Assembly (NCBI GenBank): GCA_009704515.1
Contig: WLDZ01000056.1
Coordinates: 1 to 6,573 of the forward strand
DNA: 6,573 nucleotides
Direction of reading: 5' to 3'
From: Actinomycetota bacterium
Lineage (GTDB): Bacteria; Actinomycetota; Actinomycetes; Nanopelagicales; Nanopelagicaceae
Shown: piece by piece, positions 1-5,971 of the stretch
Layout: every line of letters begins with the position of its first letter
Numbering within the stretch: position 1 is the stretch's first letter
The notes under the pieces: model-generated
What the model was told of the DNA's origin: nothing
Seen by the model: only the letters and a program-made list of their open reading frames with translations
Database searches by the model: none
Program-made: the position numbers and the translations under genes

Positions 1-165
1 ATTTTGGTGAGCCACGCGCTAGCAACAATTGAAGATGTATGTAATGAAGTTATCTGGCTTAACAAAGGAAAGTTAATGGCTCGCGGGAAACCCGCAGAGG
101 TTATTGCCGAATATCAGAAATTTATGAATGTAAGAAAGAGCGCTTCTTCCGATGAGGATGTCTAA
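1..165 (+). CDS. ABC transporter ATP-binding protein, polysaccharide/teichoic-acid export type (3' end only)
   Basis: The window opens inside this gene; the last 54 codons are readable in frame 1 and end at TAA 163-165. The visible part starts with ILVSHALATIEDVCNEVIWL, where VSH is the H-loop (switch) histidine of an ABC ATPase. It is followed by NKGKLMARGKPAEVIAEYQ, the usual C-terminal end of the nucleotide-binding domain in the TagH/Wzt/RfbE group, which powers export of polysaccharides or teichoic acids across the inner membrane. The protein ends soon after with a short polar tail (KSASSDEDV), so it lacks the long C-terminal glycan-binding domain of some Wzt proteins. Walker A, Walker B and the signature motif lie upstream of the window. 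The stop overlaps the start of the next gene, implying co-transcription and translational coupling. Family assignment is good; the exported substrate cannot be read from this fragment. Confidence 0.85.
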   Translation: MLVSHALATIEDVCNEVIWLNKGKLMARGKPAEVIAEYQKFMNVRKSASSDEDV

Positions 166-1375
166 AGTCCGCAGAGGGGCGATTTTTCTTGCAATCTCAC
201 TAACAGTCTCTCTCATGGCGCCGCCAGCGTTAGCTAACACTGCCCCAGCTATTTTTACATTTACTGGTTCTGGTTTTGGCCATGGAGTTGGTATGAGTCA
301 AATCGGGGCACGCGCAATGGCTGCAGCCGGCGAGAGCGCTACATCAATCCTTAAGTACTATTACAAAGATGTTGATGTTGTCCCAGTCGTGGACACAGCG
401 ACTATCCGCGTAAATATTGGCCACGCACTTAAAGGTGCAATCTTTTCTACCTCAACCAACTCAAGCTCACTCAAAATTTTTGCTGGCGATCTGCCTATCT
501 CAGAAACAGTAACAGCCCCAATCTTGAGCGTTGCAAATAAAAAGAAGTTAACAATTTCTATCTCTATAGATAAAAAAGGGATTCAAGGGTTACCAGGTAC
601 TCCAGCTGTTGCAACGCTGCGTTGGTCTGGGGGAGCAGCTCCTGTTGTTACGGTAACTGAATCTAGTTCAACCAGCCGATATCGCTATGGCCAAATTCAA
701 ATTAAGGTTGTAAAAGGCGCGCTAGAAATCACCAATTCCCTTGCATTGCGTGATGAGTATTTACTTGGAATTAGTGAGGTGCCTACATCATGGCCACCAG
801 CGATATTAGAGGCACAAACTATTGCCGCAAGAAGCTATGCACTTTCAAAGATGGGCGTGATTAGACCTGCCTGTGACTGCAATGTCTATGACCATATCGT
901 TGACCAAAACTTTGTAGGTTTTGCGAAAGAGAGCGAGCCCCGTGTTGGTCAGATTTGGCGCGCAGCAGTACTGCGCACTCTTGTCGATAGCTCAACTGGG
1001 CTAGCGATTTTAAGTAATGGCAAGCCAATTCAGGCTTACTACTTCTCATCCTCTGGCGGAGCCACGCAATCAAGCGCCGATGCTTGGGGTGGATTTACTG
1101 CCTATACGCATTCCGTGGCAGATACCGCGAGCGTTCTAGCAACACTCAATCCGCGTTATGCATCATGGACGGCAACTTCAACACAAGCATTGGTTTCACG
1201 TGCTTTTGGTCTACCTGATGTTGCTTCGCTAGAGATTATGTCTCGCAATTCAGCAGGAGCCGTAACCTGGATAAAAGGCACTTCGACCAATGGTGTGACG
1301 ATGGTGATCCGTGGCGATACTTTTAGAAGTCGCACCAAGATACCTTCGCCTTGGTTTACCCCTTTAGCGGGCTAA
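152..1375 (+). CDS. Secreted SpoIID/LytB-domain protein (putative peptidoglycan hydrolase or hydrolase activator)
   Basis: A complete 407-residue protein. Residues 1-28 form a Sec signal peptide: basic MRMSKVRRG, a hydrophobic core at about 10-24 and a likely cleavage after ALA-28. The HGxGMSQ motif of the SpoIID family follows (GFGHGVGMSQIGA, 41-53) in the N-terminal position usual for actinobacterial members. A variable segment runs to about 195. The SpoIID core then begins with LRDEYLLGISEVP (199-211); Glu209 aligns with the proposed catalytic glutamate of SpoIID lytic transglycosylases. It continues with AQTIAARSYAL (221-231), CDCNVYD (241-247), AYYFSSSGG (295-303) and a typical C-terminal end SPWF. 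Sporulation is not implied: non-sporulating actinobacteria carry such proteins as wall-remodelling factors. The ATG lies inside the preceding exporter gene (14-bp overlap), and a second in-frame ATG at 158 is also possible. No strong Shine-Dalgarno is seen, so coupling is likely. Activity as enzyme or only as an amidase enhancer is open. Confidence 0.87.
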   Translation: MRMSKVRRGAIFLAISLTVSLMAPPALANTAPAIFTFTGSGFGHGVGMSQIGARAMAAAGESATSILKYYYKDVDVVPVVDTATIRVNIGHALKGAIFSTSTNSSSLKIFAGDLPISETVTAPILSVANKKKLTISISIDKKGIQGLPGTPAVATLRWSGGAAPVVTVTESSSTSRYRYGQIQIKVVKGALEITNSLALRDEYLLGISEVPTSWPPAILEAQTIAARSYALSKMGVIRPACDCNVYDHIVDQNFVGFAKESEPRVGQIWRAAVLRTLVDSSTGLAILSNGKPIQAYYFSSSGGATQSSADAWGGFTAYTHSVADTASVLATLNPRYASWTATSTQALVSRAFGLPDVASLEIMSRNSAGAVTWIKGTSTNGVTMVIRGDTFRSRTKIPSPWFTPLAG

Positions 1376-1400
1376 ACTCAATTCATGTAAATCAAAAGCG

Positions 1401-2333
1401 CTAATTCGCGTGGAGCAAAGCATTTAAGCCGCCCCATGTTCCGGTGCGCATAATCACTTCTAAACCGCCAGAAAGTGAATTACGCCGGAAGAGCAAGTTG
1501 CTAGCACCTGACAAAGTTCCAGCTTTAACAATCTCGCCATCAGGCAAAGTAACTTTTGAGGCAGCTGTAATGTAAGTACCTGCTTCGATTACACAATTAT
1601 CGCCAAGTGAAATTCCTAGCCCTGAATTAGCCCCAAGCAAGCACTTTTGACCAATAGCGATAACTTCTTTTCCGCCACCGCTGAGAGTACCCATTATTGA
1701 AGCGCCTCCACCGACGTCGCTGCCATCTCCAACAACAACTCCAGCTGAAATTCTGCCCTCAACCATCGAAGTACCCAAGGTTCCGGCATTAAAGTTGACG
1801 AAGCCTTCGTGCATCACAGTTGTTCCCGAAGAAAGATAAGCACCTAAGCGCACGCGATCAGCATCAGCGATTCGAACTCCGGAAGGAATTACATAATCAA
1901 CCATGCGCGGAAACTTATCGACAGCAAAGATTGTGACATTTCCATGCTTCGACTTTAACTTCGCACGCGTTAACTCAAAACCTTCGATTGCACACGGGCC
2001 ATGTGAGGTCCAAACAACATTTGTTAGCAAACCAAAGATTCCATCTAATGATTGCCCGTGTGGCGCCACTAAACGATGAGAGAGCAAATGCAGGCGAAGA
2101 TAGGCATCGAGTGCATCTTTTGGGGCATCATCAAGATTAATCTCAAGTGAAACGACTTCTCGTGTTACTCCGCGATCTGAATCTGGTTTTGCTAAAGCTT
2201 GTAGTGATTCATCCGCTGTTGATGCAAGCGCGCCCAATGCTGGAGCAGGAAACCAGACATCTAATACAGAAGTGCCTGACAGGGTTGCAACTCCGTGTCC
2301 GTGCGCCAAACGACTGTTATCTGATGTTGACAT
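1401..2333 (-). CDS. dapD: 2,3,4,5-tetrahydropyridine-2,6-dicarboxylate N-succinyltransferase, actinobacterial type
   Basis: This cytosolic enzyme transfers succinyl from succinyl-CoA to tetrahydrodipicolinate in the succinylase branch of lysine and meso-diaminopimelate synthesis. The 310-residue product is close to the M. tuberculosis enzyme (about 317). An N-terminal domain opens with SVLDVWFPAPALG (22-34). A middle region leads into a left-handed beta-helix rich in hexapeptide repeats (about 165-275), including MVEGRISAGVVVGDGSDVGG (190-209) and CLLGANSGLGI (231-241). Glu192 in MVEGR matches the glutamate described as essential in the mycobacterial enzyme. The C-terminal end is NLLFRRNSLSGGLEVI and onward. 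I start it at the ATG whose first base is 2333, because homologues begin with a similar MST sequence. A TTG at 2351 would add six residues and has an AGGA six bases upstream, so it is a live alternative. It is alone on the minus strand, and no dapE is visible beside it. Identification is firm. Confidence 0.95.
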   Translation of the reverse strand: MSTSDNSRLAHGHGVATLSGTSVLDVWFPAPALGALASTADESLQALAKPDSDRGVTREVVSLEINLDDAPKDALDAYLRLHLLSHRLVAPHGQSLDGIFGLLTNVVWTSHGPCAIEGFELTRAKLKSKHGNVTIFAVDKFPRMVDYVIPSGVRIADADRVRLGAYLSSGTTVMHEGFVNFNAGTLGTSMVEGRISAGVVVGDGSDVGGGASIMGTLSGGGKEVIAIGQKCLLGANSGLGISLGDNCVIEAGTYITAASKVTLPDGEIVKAGTLSGASNLLFRRNSLSGGLEVIMRTGTWGGLNALLHAN

Positions 2334-2368
2334 GGCATAAGAGTAACTCAACCTCTATCCTCAGCCGT
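2334..2368. promoter_or_regulatory. 35-bp divergent spacer with putative back-to-back -10 elements
   Basis: Only 35 bases separate the dapD ATG (minus) from the LOG ATG (plus). On the plus strand TATCCT (2356-2361) ends seven bases before the ATG at 2369. On the minus strand TACTCT (2345-2340) ends six bases before the ATG at 2333. Both fit the actinobacterial -10 pattern TAnnnT, and their spacing puts transcription starts at or next to the start codons, i.e. leaderless mRNAs. No convincing -35 box lies at 16-18 bp from either; an exact TTGACA at 2327-2332 is 23 bp from TATCCT, too far for a normal promoter. Neither ATG has a Shine-Dalgarno at normal distance. The reading is inferred from short motifs. 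Confidence 0.45.
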
Positions 2369-2908
2369 ATGCGTATCGCCGTTTACTGCTCATCTTCATC
2401 CCAAATAGATGAAAAATTTATAGATTTTGCCTTTGATCTCGGTGCAGCAATTGCTGACGCAGGATTCGATTTGGTCTCAGGGGGCGGTTACATCTCATCG
2501 ATGGGCGCTATCTCAAGGGGAGCTCGAAGTAAGGGCGGAAAGACAATTGGCATTATTCCGCAGCGCCTAGTCGATATTGAATTTGCCGATCATGATAATG
2601 ACGAACTGGTTGTTGTTGATTCAATGCGCTCTCGCAAAGGTAAGATTGAAGAGCTTGCAGATGGATTTATTGCGCTACCAGGCGGTCTTGGCACACTTGA
2701 AGAGTTGATTGAGATTTGGGTGGGACGTTACTTAGGTTTTCACAGCAAACCTATTGTGATTCTTGACCCTGAAGGTGTTTATCGAAAGTTACACGAACTC
2801 GTTATCGAGCTCGAGGATTCCCATTTTGTTAAACCTGGAATGCGAGACCTTGTGCTTTGGGCAACGACAATCGATGAAGCAATTACCTTTATTAAGACTC
2901 ACGGTTAA
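2369..2908 (+). CDS. LOG-family protein (TIGR00730), cytokinin riboside 5'-monophosphate phosphoribohydrolase-like
   Basis: A 179-residue Rossmann-fold protein of the LOG family, whose characterised members cleave the N-glycosidic bond of cytokinin riboside 5'-monophosphates or AMP-like nucleotides, releasing base and ribose 5-phosphate. Visible landmarks are the N-terminal strand MRIAVYCSSS, the nucleotide-binding loop SGGG (37-40), the MxxRK signature as MRSRK (86-90), and the PGGxGTxxE motif as PGGLGTLEE (104-112), where Glu112 and Arg89 are the expected catalytic residues. All signature residues are present, so the enzyme should be active. The start at 2369 gives the typical family length and N-terminus. 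The frame stays open upstream for 74 more codons, but that stretch is antisense to dapD and unlike the family. The neighbour of dapD in M. tuberculosis (Rv1205 region) is of the same family. The physiological nucleotide in bacteria is mostly unsettled. Confidence 0.92.
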   Translation: MRIAVYCSSSSQIDEKFIDFAFDLGAAIADAGFDLVSGGGYISSMGAISRGARSKGGKTIGIIPQRLVDIEFADHDNDELVVVDSMRSRKGKIEELADGFIALPGGLGTLEELIEIWVGRYLGFHSKPIVILDPEGVYRKLHELVIELEDSHFVKPGMRDLVLWATTIDEAITFIKTHG

Positions 2909-2916
2909 GTCCCGTA

Positions 2917-3363
2917 ATGAATAATTCACTCGCACTTACTGTTGCAGTTCCGCTTTCACAAGAGCAGGCATGGCAGGCCATTGTTGATTGGCAAGGGCAG
3001 AGCAAATGGATGCTACAAACAAAAGTTTGGGTTGAAGGAGATCAAATATCTGGAGTTGGTGTAAAAATCGCTGCCTTCACTGGGCCTTTGCATCGCTACT
3101 ACCCTCGCTTTAAAAAGTTAGGGCTATTGGATTTAATGGAGGTCACTGCATGGAATCCACCAGAGCGTTGCGATGTGATTCACTATGGATCAATACTTAA
3201 AGGCACAGGGAAGTTTGAAGTTGAGGCGATTGATGATTCACATTCGCTCTTTCACTGGTCAGAGGAGATTGAGGCACCTAGAGCGTTATTTTTGCTCATT
3301 CGCCCCTTTATTCTCATCGGGGTAAAGATTTCTCTCGCCCGATTTGTGCGCCAACAGGAGTAA
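2917..3363 (+). CDS. SRPBCC-fold protein (polyketide cyclase/dehydrase-like)
   Basis: A 148-residue protein with the pattern of the SRPBCC (START/Bet v1-like) helix-grip fold. It has an N-terminal beta strand SLALTVAVPLSQEQAWQAIV (4-23), a DWQGQSKWM segment typical of the first helix region, central strands including EVTAWNPPERCDVIHYG (75-91), and a GTGKFEVEAIDDSHSLFHW strand pair (97-114). A long, unusually hydrophobic C-terminal helix follows (LFLLIRPFILIGVKISLARF, 124-143). This fold makes a deep pocket for hydrophobic ligands; the ligand and reaction, if any, cannot be deduced. The C-terminal helix may line the pocket or touch the membrane, which is inference. The gene starts eight bases after the LOG stop with no clear Shine-Dalgarno, so it is likely co-transcribed and translated by coupling. 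Similar proteins are annotated only as polyketide cyclase/dehydrase or SRPBCC family members. Confidence 0.75.
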   Translation: MNNSLALTVAVPLSQEQAWQAIVDWQGQSKWMLQTKVWVEGDQISGVGVKIAAFTGPLHRYYPRFKKLGLLDLMEVTAWNPPERCDVIHYGSILKGTGKFEVEAIDDSHSLFHWSEEIEAPRALFLLIRPFILIGVKISLARFVRQQE

Positions 3364-3374
3364 TCTCTCTACCT

Positions 3375-3566
3375 ATGAGCGCCCCTCAAACTGTCAGAGA
3401 GCTAATTGCATCTCTGCCTGAAGAGGAGCGCATCATTCTTACCCTTCACTTTCTCGGCGGTAAATCTGCTGATGAGATAGCGGATCTTCTGAAGGTTCCT
3501 GAAAAATCCGTCCGTGCACTCATCGAGTCGGGTAAAGAGAGAATTACTCTCCTTATGGGCCTCTAA
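3375..3566 (+). CDS. Stand-alone sigma-70 region 4-like helix-turn-helix protein
   Basis: A 63-residue protein that is essentially one sigma region 4 domain. SLPEEERIILTLHFLGGKSA (13-32) gives the helix after the LPxxxR motif seen in ECF sigma factors. SADEIADLL (31-39) is the first helix of the HTH, and VPEKSVRALIESGKERI (41-57) is the turn and recognition helix. No region 2 (the -10 binding, core-binding domain) is present here or just upstream; the SRPBCC gene ends 11 bp before it. It therefore cannot act as a complete sigma factor. It may bind DNA as a small regulator, or touch RNA polymerase through the beta flap, the partner of region 4. AGGAG at 3356-3360 lies 14 bp upstream, rather far. 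TAATCT at 3361-3366 could be a -10 for a nearly leaderless transcript. The intact reading frame and conserved helix spacing argue for a real gene rather than a decayed sigma factor. Confidence 0.72.
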   Translation: MSAPQTVRELIASLPEEERIILTLHFLGGKSADEIADLLKVPEKSVRALIESGKERITLLMGL

Positions 3567-3572
3567 CTCCCG

Positions 3573-3609
3573 CTCACCTAAGGCGAGAAAGCGCGATTTC
3601 GACCTTTTT
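3573..3609 (+). terminator. Weak hairpin and T-run downstream of the sigma-4-like gene
   Basis: CTCACC (3573-3578) can pair with GGCGAG (3582-3587) across a three-base TAA loop, with one A-C mismatch. A run of five T follows only at 3605-3609, about 17 bases past the stem. This is not a canonical intrinsic terminator. It may reduce read-through into the DUF3117 gene or be chance. Confidence 0.2.
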
Positions 3610-3619
3610 ACGATTTCCA

Positions 3620-3632
3620 TAAGTAGGCTCAT
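3620..3632 (+). promoter_or_regulatory. Possible -10 region of the DUF3117-pepA-methyltransferase operon
   Basis: The 66-base gap after the sigma-4-like gene is the longest on the plus strand here and the likeliest place for a new promoter. TAAGTA (3620-3625) ends seven bases before the ATG at 3633, and the overlapping TAGGCT (3624-3629) also fits TAnnnT. A poor -35 candidate, TTTCGA (3597-3602), is 17 bp upstream. If the real start is the ATG at 3651, the leader would be about 18 bases. This is motif-based inference. Confidence 0.35.
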
Positions 3633-3650
3633 ATGCGAGATACTTACGCC

Positions 3651-3830
3651 ATGGCAGCGATGAAACCCCGTACTGGCGATGGCCCAATGGAAGTCACCAA
3701 GGAAGCACGCTCCCTTGTGATGCGCATCCCACTAGAAGGCGGAGGTCGCCTCGTGGTCGAACTCAATCCACAAGAGGCTAACAATCTCAGCGCCGCACTC
3801 GAAGCAGCTGTCGCCCTTATCAAGAAGTAA
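3651..3830 (+). CDS. DUF3117 domain protein (Rv1211-like)
   Basis: A very small, strongly conserved actinobacterial protein. From the ATG at 3651 it has 59 residues and opens with the family hallmark MAAMKPRTGDGPMEVTKEAR. It continues with VMRIPLEGGGRLVVELNPQE and ends in an alanine-rich helix (NNLSAALEAAVALIKK), which is the entire DUF3117 domain. The homologue Rv1211 of M. tuberculosis has been reported as a calmodulin-like protein. I see no convincing EF-hand loop here, so I do not transfer that function. An in-frame ATG at 3633 would add MRDTYA; I prefer 3651 because family members commonly start at MAAMKPRTGDGP, but 3633 has a better-placed -10-like element (TAAGTA). It is the first gene of a tight run with pepA and the methyltransferase. 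Cytosolic; function unknown. Confidence 0.88.
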   Translation: MAAMKPRTGDGPMEVTKEARSLVMRIPLEGGGRLVVELNPQEANNLSAALEAAVALIKK

Positions 3831-3842
3831 GGCCACTTCACG

Positions 3843-5348
3843 ATGCTCTCCTCGGTTGAGCCAAAGCTACATTCGCTCCTCGAAGGAGATCTTTTAGCGC
3901 TCGGCTTTATTAAGCAAGAAGACGAAACATTCTCATTTATCGGTTCACCCTCACTTCTCTCTGAAATCGAAACGCTCTTTGAGATAAATCTTCTCGATGA
4001 ATTAGCCTTCTTTAAACCCACAGGTAAAGCAGGAGAGATTTTCGAAATTCCCGTACTTGATTCTCGCACCACGATGGATCGTCTCTATCTCGTGGGAGCA
4101 GGAGATCAGAGTCTGACATCTCTTCGCACTGCTGGTGCCGCCTTAGGTAGAAAAGTTCGCGGAAAAGCAGAACACCTCATCTCTTTACTAACTGCAGAGA
4201 AAAAAGAAGATTCATCGGCCGTTACAGCTCATGCAATTTCCATGGCACTGGGTGCGTACATGTGGCACCTCAAGAGCGGAACACCACCAGAAATTCCACA
4301 CCTATCCATTGCAAGCCAAGATCAAAACACTTTGGCTAGAGCTAACTCAATTGCACAAGGTGTATCGCTAGCGAGAGACCTCATCCACACTCCTTCAAAT
4401 ATTAAGAATCCGCTCTGGCTTGCCAATGAAGCAAAGCGAGTGGCCGATGAGAAGGATCTGACAATCAAAGTTCTATCAGGCCGTGAATTAACAAAATTCG
4501 GAGGGTTGGTTGCAGTAGGTGGTTCATCACCGAATCCAGGTCCACGCTTTATTGAGCTCTCGTATGTTCCTAAGAAGCTTGCGAAGTCGAATAGCAAAGC
4601 AGCAACTGCGCTTCCCCACATTGTCATCGTCGGAAAAGGAATCACCTTCGATACCGGAGGCGTCTCACTTAAACGTCCATACGACACCATGGTTGGAATG
4701 AAGAGCGATATGGCTGGAGCAGCTGCAGCGCTCGCCACGATTTCTACAATTGCAGATCTTCAACCAAATATCAGACTTACAGTTTTGATGATGTGTGCTG
4801 AAAATGCTCTTTCAGGTACTTCGCAACGCCCCTCAGATATCATCACGCAATATGACGGCACTACCGTTGAGATCATTAATACTGATGCAGAGGGGCGCTT
4901 GGTCTTGGCTGATGGATTGGCCTATGCAGATAAGAATCTCGACCCCGATTATCTAATTGATATTGCAACCCTTACTGGTGCGGCCACACTCGGGCTAGGT
5001 CGCCAATATGCCGCAATGTATTCCCGGGATGAAAAATTAGCCCAACAACTCTTTGCTGCTGGTGAAATCTCAGGCGAACGTGTCTGGCATATGCCGCTGA
5101 TTGATGAGTACTTAGATTCTCTTCTCAGTGATGTTGCAGACTTAAATCACACAGCCGATAAAGGCGATGGTTCTGCAGGTTCAGTCACCGCAGCGCTTTA
5201 TCTCGAGCAATTTGTAGGAGATCGCAAGTGGCTCCACCTTGATATTGCAGGACCTGGGCGCAGCGAGAGCGATTCAGGAGAAAATCCGAAGGGCGGCACC
5301 GGTTTCGGGGTGCGCTTACTCGTAAATTGGATAGTGTCTCTTTCATGA
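3843..5348 (+). CDS. pepA: Leucyl aminopeptidase, M17 family (PepA)
   Basis: This cytosolic two-metal aminopeptidase removes N-terminal residues, preferably leucine-like, from peptides, and in the family works as a hexamer in peptide turnover. The 501 residues match the usual length (about 500). A divergent N-terminal domain spans about 1-165. The catalytic domain carries GKGITFDTGGVSLK (264-277), KSDMAGAAAA (287-296), NTDAEGRLVLADGLAYA (346-362) and LTGAATLGLG (377-386). Expected metal ligands are all present: Lys265, Asp270, Asp289, Asp348 and Glu350, with catalytic Lys277 and Arg352, at the same spacing as E. coli PepA. It should be active. The start is 12 bp after the DUF3117 stop; TAAGG about ten bases upstream is a weak ribosome site. 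The stop codon overlaps the start of the methyltransferase. In M. tuberculosis the M17 peptidase (Rv2213) lies elsewhere, so its position beside DUF3117 looks lineage-specific. Confidence 0.96.
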   Translation: MLSSVEPKLHSLLEGDLLALGFIKQEDETFSFIGSPSLLSEIETLFEINLLDELAFFKPTGKAGEIFEIPVLDSRTTMDRLYLVGAGDQSLTSLRTAGAALGRKVRGKAEHLISLLTAEKKEDSSAVTAHAISMALGAYMWHLKSGTPPEIPHLSIASQDQNTLARANSIAQGVSLARDLIHTPSNIKNPLWLANEAKRVADEKDLTIKVLSGRELTKFGGLVAVGGSSPNPGPRFIELSYVPKKLAKSNSKAATALPHIVIVGKGITFDTGGVSLKRPYDTMVGMKSDMAGAAAALATISTIADLQPNIRLTVLMMCAENALSGTSQRPSDIITQYDGTTVEIINTDAEGRLVLADGLAYADKNLDPDYLIDIATLTGAATLGLGRQYAAMYSRDEKLAQQLFAAGEISGERVWHMPLIDEYLDSLLSDVADLNHTADKGDGSAGSVTAALYLEQFVGDRKWLHLDIAGPGRSESDSGENPKGGTGFGVRLLVNWIVSLS

Positions 5349-5971
5349 TTATCGATCCTCATTCATATGCCGAGAGCTTTATCGGAGAAGATCCGACTAA
5401 GAGCGCAGCAAGAGCCCGTGGTGTCGAAATCGGTACTCTCGATGTCACTCCTGGTGCTGGCGCATATTTATCTTTCTTAGCCAGACTATTGAAAGCACAA
5501 TCAGTTGTAGAAATCGGAACCGGATCGGGTGTGGGTTCACTCTGGATATTAGATGGAATGCTTAATTCGGGCACTATCACTTCAATTGATGATGAGATGG
5601 AACATAGCTCGATTGCACGTCAAGCATTTGCTGAAGCAGATATTGCTCCCCAAAGGTTTCGATTAATCACCAACCCTGTAATGGAAGTTGTAGCCAAATT
5701 AACTGATCGCGCGTACGACATGGTCATTTTTCGACACGAGCCAGAAGATTTACCCTATGCAATCTCAGAAGCAGCTCGCATTCTGCGCAGCGGCGGAGTC
5801 TTTGTAGTGGATAACTTTTTTGGTGGCAGTAAAGTAAGTGATCCTGCTCAGCGCGATCCAAAAACGGTCGCTCTTCGCGAAGCAGGCAAAGCAATCAAGT
5901 TCGATACCGAAACATGGGCGACAACGCTAATTCCAATCGGCGATGGTTTATTACTAGCAACAAAGTTATAA
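5345..5971 (+). CDS. Class I SAM-dependent O-methyltransferase (Rv1220c-like)
   Basis: A 208-residue Rossmann methyltransferase of the family that includes catechol and caffeoyl-CoA O-methyltransferases. The SAM-binding loop is VVEIGTGSGVGSLWI (54-68). The ribose-binding acidic strand is TSIDDEME (79-86), and the C-terminal half holds ARILRSGGVFVVDNFFGG (144-161). The start is the ATG at 5345, whose ATGA overlaps the pepA stop, a standard coupled start; a TTG at 5327 would add six residues. Most relatives have YDLVFIDAD at the metal site, where the second Asp binds Mg2+. Here the stretch reads YDMVIFRHEPEDL (124-136), with Arg130 in that place. The VDN pair (Asp156, Asn157) is kept. The protein may therefore be a metal-independent variant or have shifted chemistry. 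In M. tuberculosis the homologue Rv1220c adjoins sigE, rseA and htrA; here htrA follows directly. Substrate unknown. Confidence 0.88.
   Translation: MIIDPHSYAESFIGEDPTKSAARARGVEIGTLDVTPGAGAYLSFLARLLKAQSVVEIGTGSGVGSLWILDGMLNSGTITSIDDEMEHSSIARQAFAEADIAPQRFRLITNPVMEVVAKLTDRAYDMVIFRHEPEDLPYAISEAARILRSGGVFVVDNFFGGSKVSDPAQRDPKTVALREAGKAIKFDTETWATTLIPIGDGLLLATKL

Noticed and set aside
133..151. Hairpin AAGAA...TTCTT before the SpoIID start as a translation switch
   Set aside because: The stem is only five A-T-rich pairs and lies in coding sequence; no support beyond chance.
861..1338. Two minus-strand ORFs (861-1073 and 1156-1338) inside the SpoIID gene
   Set aside because: Short, no domain, and antisense to a well-supported secreted protein.
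1376..1400. Bidirectional terminator between the convergent SpoIID gene and dapD
   Set aside because: The 25-bp gap holds no stem longer than about three pairs and no clear T-run.
2327..2332. Exact TTGACA as a -35 box for the LOG gene
   Set aside because: It is 23 bp from the best -10 candidate, and no TAnnnT lies 16-18 bp downstream; it also overlaps the first dapD codons.
2147..2368. Upstream extension of the LOG reading frame by 74 codons
   Set aside because: It is antisense to the 5' part of dapD, has no LOG-family similarity, and the ATG at 2369 gives the standard length and N-terminus.
3402..3632. Minus-strand ORF of 76 codons over the sigma-4-like gene
   Set aside because: No recognisable domain; the plus strand encodes a clear HTH in the same place.
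3644..4072. Minus-strand ORF of 142 codons
   Set aside because: Serine/arginine-rich composition typical of an antisense frame; it lies across DUF3117 and the pepA N-terminus, both with family-level support.
4322..4738. Minus-strand ORF of 138 codons inside pepA
   Set aside because: It is antisense to the conserved catalytic region of PepA and shows no motif of its own.
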